A DNA stretch of 20,175 bases from the NCBI GenBank assembly GCA_032718475.1, contig JAUCBJ010001807.1:1-20175 (forward strand). The letters run 5' to 3'. Every line of letters begins with the position of its first letter. Position 1 is the stretch's first letter. The position numbers were made by a program, and so were the translations under genes. This stretch comes from Nemertoderma westbladi (Eukaryota > Xenacoelomorpha > Nemertodermatida > Nemertodermatidae). Shown piece by piece: positions 16,250-20,175 of this stretch. Under the pieces are notes generated by a model. That model searched no databases and had not been told where the DNA came from. It saw only the letters and a list, made by a program, of their open reading frames with translations.

Positions 16250-17905
16250 TTAAGAATGCTATGCGGGCTTATCTACGAAGATTCACCGCCACAAGTCCCT
16301 ATCCCCCATGACTTTCGCGAGACTATTCGCATCTACAAAACCAGTGTCCTTTAAGAGGCGTCTCACAAAAGTCATGTGCTGTCCACCATGCTTATTTTCT
16401 CCATATGGCTGCCAAAGCACAAGATTATGCAGAGGCTGGTCCTCACTGCGAAAACAATCTCCTGCAAAGCGGAGTGTTCAAGTAAGTGTCAAGCTTGGGG
16501 GAACCAATGAGACACCTCCAATGTTATATAGTGTCTGGTTGGAGATGTGTGCATTGTACTTGACACAATGAACCCGGCGTAGCATTCTTGTGAATGTGCC
16601 ATCCAGAGATTTGGTGTCCTCAGCAGTTAGAGCCCAGCATGGACTCCCATAGAGGAGTACTGGAACTACTGCTGCTCTAAATAATCGGACCTTAAGTTTC
16701 CGATTAATTTTTGGTGACTTCCAAATCCTGGAAAGCCTATTCAAGGCTGCCCATGCCTTTCCCTTACGTATTCGAAGGTCCTCACCTGACTTCCGGATCC
16801 ATGATCCCAGGTAACAGAAGTCTTCCACTTGCTCAAGCATACCATCCTTTGAGCTTATTCTCATCCGGTCTGAGACTTGCTGAGGACTTTCAAAGTTAAC
16901 TGTCAAAATTTTCTAATGAGCTGAGGAGCTGTTCGGCTCCTTCTAGTGATTATGAGAGTACTCCTAAGTCATCAGCAAAGTCTTGATCAGTTAGGTACTT
17001 GGTAGCATTTCCTCGACTTCTGGAGCCAGTAGGTGGAGTTACCATTACCCCATCATCATTATGATGATCTAAGGACATGCGTAGAACATAGTCAACAACA
17101 ATTATGAACAAGAATGGTGCAAGTGTGTCTCCCTGGAGGACGCCCCATAACACTTCAAATGGTTCTGTGTCATCGTTAACAGTAGACACAAATGTTGTCG
17201 AACCATCGTATACTGATCTGATTGCTGCAATAATTTCATCAGGAATCCCACAAAATGAAAGTATGCTGAACATACGTGAGCGAGAGTCTGAATCAAAGGC
17301 CTTGAAGTAGTCAACAAAGATAACAGCCAGATGCCTGTCTTTCTTTTTTGATAACTCTTCAATTATCCTTCTAAGTGCCAAAATGGGCTCCATGGTCCCA
17401 CGACCTTTACGGAACCCATTCTGATTTCCACGTAGCAGTCTCTCAATGGGATCCCTGATGCGATTTAATATAATTCTATTGTATAGCTTTGCAGCAATCG
17501 AGATCAATGAGATTCCCCGAAAAGAACCATAGAGTGTTAGGTTGCCCTTCTTGGGAACTGGCACCAACTTATTTGTTTTCATTTCTTGTGGGACTCTTGT
17601 TGTTCGGTACATGTCTACTATGATGGGATAAATGAGCTTTAAACACTCAGGTATTTTAAAGACCTCAGAGGGAACACCATCTACTCCACTGGCACGATTG
17701 GTCTTAATGCTCTTTGCAGCAGCCTTCACTTCTGCAAAGGAGATATCACCAATGGGAATATCTGGGAGTACAGACTCAGACACTTTTACTTCTATAAAGT
17801 TATCAGGCAATACCCTGTCATTGTTGAGGAGCTTTTCAAAGTGGGCCTTCCAACGCGATCGGCTGGTGATTCAGCCTTAACCTTGGTGGCTGGTTGGCTT
17901 TTTCG
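16250..17905 (-). mobile_element. Recent, damaged copy of the intron-3 retrotransposon
   Basis: By eye this copy is close to 98 percent identical to the one at 6606-8426 over the segment compared (about 6 differences in 280 bp, near 17401-17680 and 7851-8130). It keeps most RT motifs but has lost the 5' part and is broken in several places. Homology stops at about 17905, followed by AAATTATTATAC. It lies upstream of OGA, outside the gene. Confidence 0.88.
16478..17880 (-). pseudogene. Broken reverse transcriptase ORF
   Basis: The RT frame (stop at 16950) contains [13 protein letters not shown] and [10 protein letters not shown] and ends at a GAA-to-TAA change right after GVLS. A 47-bp deletion relative to 7311-7357, within AATTTT|CTAATG, then shifts the frame. 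The downstream frame (16906-16478) carries [13 protein letters not shown] and [15 protein letters not shown] 7-bp deletion near 17853 disrupts the upstream end, and a small deletion near 16475 disrupts the C-terminal end. Non-functional. Confidence 0.87.
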
Positions 17906-18052
17906 ACCAGCAAATTATTATACACTAAATTATATACCGGTACCCCTGTACCCAGGCAGCCAGGTACCGGTAATATATTGCAGTATTGTGGTAGCCTGCC
18001 CTGGCCTGATAGGCTGTAGGCCCTATTGAAAAGTTTTATTCTGTGCGCCGAA

Positions 18053-18330
18053 CGCGGCCCCGGGTGCCAAACATCCTGCGCCGGCTCTGAGCAAAACCAC
18101 GCCGGGTGCAATAAATCCTGCGCCGGCTCTGAGCAAAACCACGCCGGGTGCAATAAATCCTGCGCCGGCTCTGAGCCAAACCACGCCGGGTGCAATAAAT
18201 CCTGCGCCGGCTCTGTGCAAACCCACGCCCATGCCGGATGTAAAAATCCTGTGCTGGCTCTGTGCAATGCAAAATGCTGCTGCGCCGGGTGAAAAATCTT
18301 CCACCGGCTCTTCAAAGCTGCACCGGGTTG
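18053..18330. repeat. GC-rich 42-bp minisatellite
   Basis: CCTGCGCCGGCTCTGAGCAA starts at 18075, 18117, 18159 and 18201, an exact 42-bp period, followed by decayed units near 18248 and 18297. The array is far richer in GC and CpG than its flanks. As 42 is a multiple of three, several frames on both strands stay open and give 14-residue repeats; none has a plausible start, and they are best seen as by-products. Confidence 0.9.
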
Positions 18331-18870
18331 ACTGGTATAAAACATAAAATATAAAATCTGCCTGTTACATACTGTACAGTGCCTGTAGTTTATTCTGTTA
18401 TCTATAATACTGCAGCTGCAAATAGTATACTACTGTATGTAATGAATGAAATATGTATGTAATGAAACATCCCCCACCCCCCTCCCCTGTCTTGAGTTGA
18501 TGGTACATACAAGAGACATGTATTCATTTAAATACTGCATGATATTGTATTCGAATTCGACAAACTTATGTTCCATAGCAAGTAATAATAAGATACCAAA
18601 ATAAAAGTATGGGGAAGGATTTGGATATTTGAATATATATATTAAATTTTATATGGTCTTAATAATTATTATTTCTTGCATGTTAAACTAAAAAAAATAA
18701 AATTACAGTAAAATTAAATTAAAAACCGGCAAAGCATACTTAGGTTCAAGGGCTTCAACAACTTAGTGTACTAAAGGCAAACATATTTAATAAGGGACAA
18801 TTTTACAATACTCTCTATAGGATACAACACAACAATACGTATACGTAACATAAATTTGGTACCTTAGGTA
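18331..18870. other. AT-rich intergenic DNA
   Basis: No gene or element recognised. A C-rich stretch (about 18471-18489) and several poly-A/T stretches are the only notable features. Confidence 0.55.
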
Positions 18871-18875
18871 ACAGG

Positions 18876-19190
18876 AAAACCCCTATAATGAACATTTTAG
18901 CTACAGGGTGCGCTACCTTATTTTTTGACAGACAGACAGACATACAAACCGTCAAACAATCATACAGACAGTCCAGACTTCGTCAAACATGAAAACTAAC
19001 ATCGGAAATGAATTAAGCGACCTTGAAAACCCCTATAATGAACATTTTATCTAGGTTAGGTGTTTCCTTATTTTTTTTACAGACATACAGACAAACAGAC
19101 ATTCTAAATACGTCAAAAATAGAAACTGGTATTGGAAATGGTAGAACTGACTTCGAAAACCCCCATAGGGGTAATTTTAGTAATGTTGCG
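18876..19190. repeat. Tandem repeat of about 150 and 130 bp with CAGA tracts
   Basis: AAAACCCCTATAATGAACAT begins at 18876 and 19026, and a variant begins at 19156. Each unit goes on through CTTATTTTTT, a GACAGACAGACATAC tract and an A-rich GAAACT/GGAAATG segment. A related CAGACAGACATA tract lies at about 13677-13710, so this is probably part of a dispersed family. Confidence 0.75.
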
Positions 19191-19237
19191 TGCTTCAAAG
19201 TGTTTGGTTGACCTTCCAACTTTAATGAAACTTTTCA

Positions 19238-19256
19238 GCCTCCAATAATTGGAGGC
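19238..19256. other. Short perfect hairpin
   Basis: GCCTCCAA-TAA-TTGGAGGC: 8-bp arms with a 3-base loop. No poly-T run or coding gene next to it, so no role is proposed. Confidence 0.6.
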
Positions 19257-19562
19257 CAATTCTCGCTGCATGACCTGTTATTTAGTACACCTTGATTTAG
19301 CCACAGTTAATGGATCACTAACAAACATAATGTTTAAATGAATGTACTTCTGTACAGCAAAACACTTTTTAACCTTGTTCAGTATTGCAAATATGAGATT
19401 TCCAAGATAAATTTGGGTCCTGTACTGTTTGTTTAAAAATTGGGTTTTGTTTCTGAGTGTGCCGGCATTGCACTGTTGTGAGGTGGATCGTGTATATACG
19501 TATACCTTTAGCACCCATTATTACACCATGCCACGGAATATCGTGTCGTAATTCAATGACAG

Positions 19563-19576
19563 CCCCCCCCCCCCCC
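19563..19576 (+). repeat. Poly-C run
   Basis: Fourteen consecutive C. The length is likely to be uncertain in the assembly. Confidence 0.9.
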
Positions 19577-19743
19577 TCACAATTATTTATTTTTGCTTTC
19601 AATCTTTAGCTACAAGCTTTTGAAAAAAGTGTCTCCGGCAATATTGCACCAGTTACGCGGCAGTCATTTTTTTTACCTTGTAGCTACGTATTTTGGTAGG
19701 CCTACCAATGGAAAGCTGGCCGAGAAAGGATTCCAATTATGTA

Positions 19744-20120
19744 AAAATATTAGAATTTGGTGGGGAAATAGTTGAGATATGGGCGTTCGAAAGTTGCACG
19801 TATTTGTTTACTCTCCAAGCATATATTCTATTTAATAAATACACAATGTTCTGGAACATTTTGTTTATTTCATAAATAGCTTGGCAACAATGCAATGCCT
19901 ACTAGAACGTTAATATTCATAAATTAACAAAATGTTCTAGATCAGTGGAATTCACTATTCTAAATTTATTAAACAAACAAACTAACTTAAATCTCAATAC
20001 AAAATTAATACATTACAAATATAGATTATTAAATAGAATAAATGGCCTGTAGTGGAAGCTAATACATGCAACTTTCGAAAGCCCATAACTCAGCTATTTC
20101 CCAATCAAATTCAAATATTT
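19744..20120. mobile_element. Foldback or MITE-like element
   Basis: The outer arms pair over about 57 bp: GGGAAATAG(T/C)TGAG(A/T)TATGGGC and TTCGAAAGTTGCA on the left (19761-19798) match the complement of 20067-20120. Inner parts also pair: ATTCTATTTAATAA (about 19826-19839) with its complement near 20026-20039, and GAACATTTTGTTTATTTCAT (19854-19873) with 19915-19940. There is no ORF of note. Confidence 0.65.
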
Positions 20121-20175
20121 ATATATGTATGAATACCCATGTAGGCTACTACTAGTATTATTATTTAGGCATTGC

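Noticed and set aside
18023-18345. Several 78-169 codon frames over the minisatellite
   Set aside because: All follow from a repeat unit divisible by three; they occur on both strands with no plausible start or partner exons.

Overview
This is a eukaryotic, almost certainly invertebrate metazoan, genomic window. It is AT-rich, sparse in coding sequence and dense in transposons. The anchor is a spliced gene on the minus strand, the 5' half of O-GlcNAcase (OGA). Its five exons (12364-12304, 11543-11394, 8644-8514, 6480-6332, 4099-3978) join in frame through GT..AG introns. No prokaryotic operons, CRISPR arrays or tRNA genes were seen.

Layout. (1) 1-3622: one uninterrupted minus-strand frame of 1,207 codons, open at both ends. 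It encodes a Helitron-type Rep protein with an HIH metal motif and a two-tyrosine motif; the helicase part would lie left of the window. (2) 3623-3674: two complete library adapters of the SMART type, joined head to head. This is not biological sequence, so the join at 3648/3649 is probably a chimera, and the Helitron may not be next to OGA in the genome. (3) 3675-12364: OGA exons and introns. Intron 4 holds an antisense, 5'-truncated non-LTR retrotransposon whose 3' end is triplicated in 69-bp units. Intron 3 holds a sense, uninterrupted retrotransposon ORF. Intron 2 holds a TTAA-flanked non-autonomous DNA transposon with five internal palindromes and a large foldback element. (4) 12365-20175: repeat-rich DNA upstream of OGA. 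It contains eight copies of a 14-bp motif, a CpG-rich cluster of ATTCG-type direct and inverted repeats, two more copies of the intron-3 retrotransposon family, a GC-rich 42-bp minisatellite, a roughly 150-bp tandem repeat and a second foldback.

How it fits together: OGA removes O-GlcNAc from nuclear and cytoplasmic proteins and is the only host gene recognised. Its GH84 catalytic motifs are intact in the part present, but all exons after WTG are missing because the sequence runs into the adapter join. The remaining features are mobile or repetitive DNA. The least explained are the 14-bp motif series (12739-14211), the palindrome-bearing TTAA element (8800-10085) and the long N-terminal extension of the Helitron protein.
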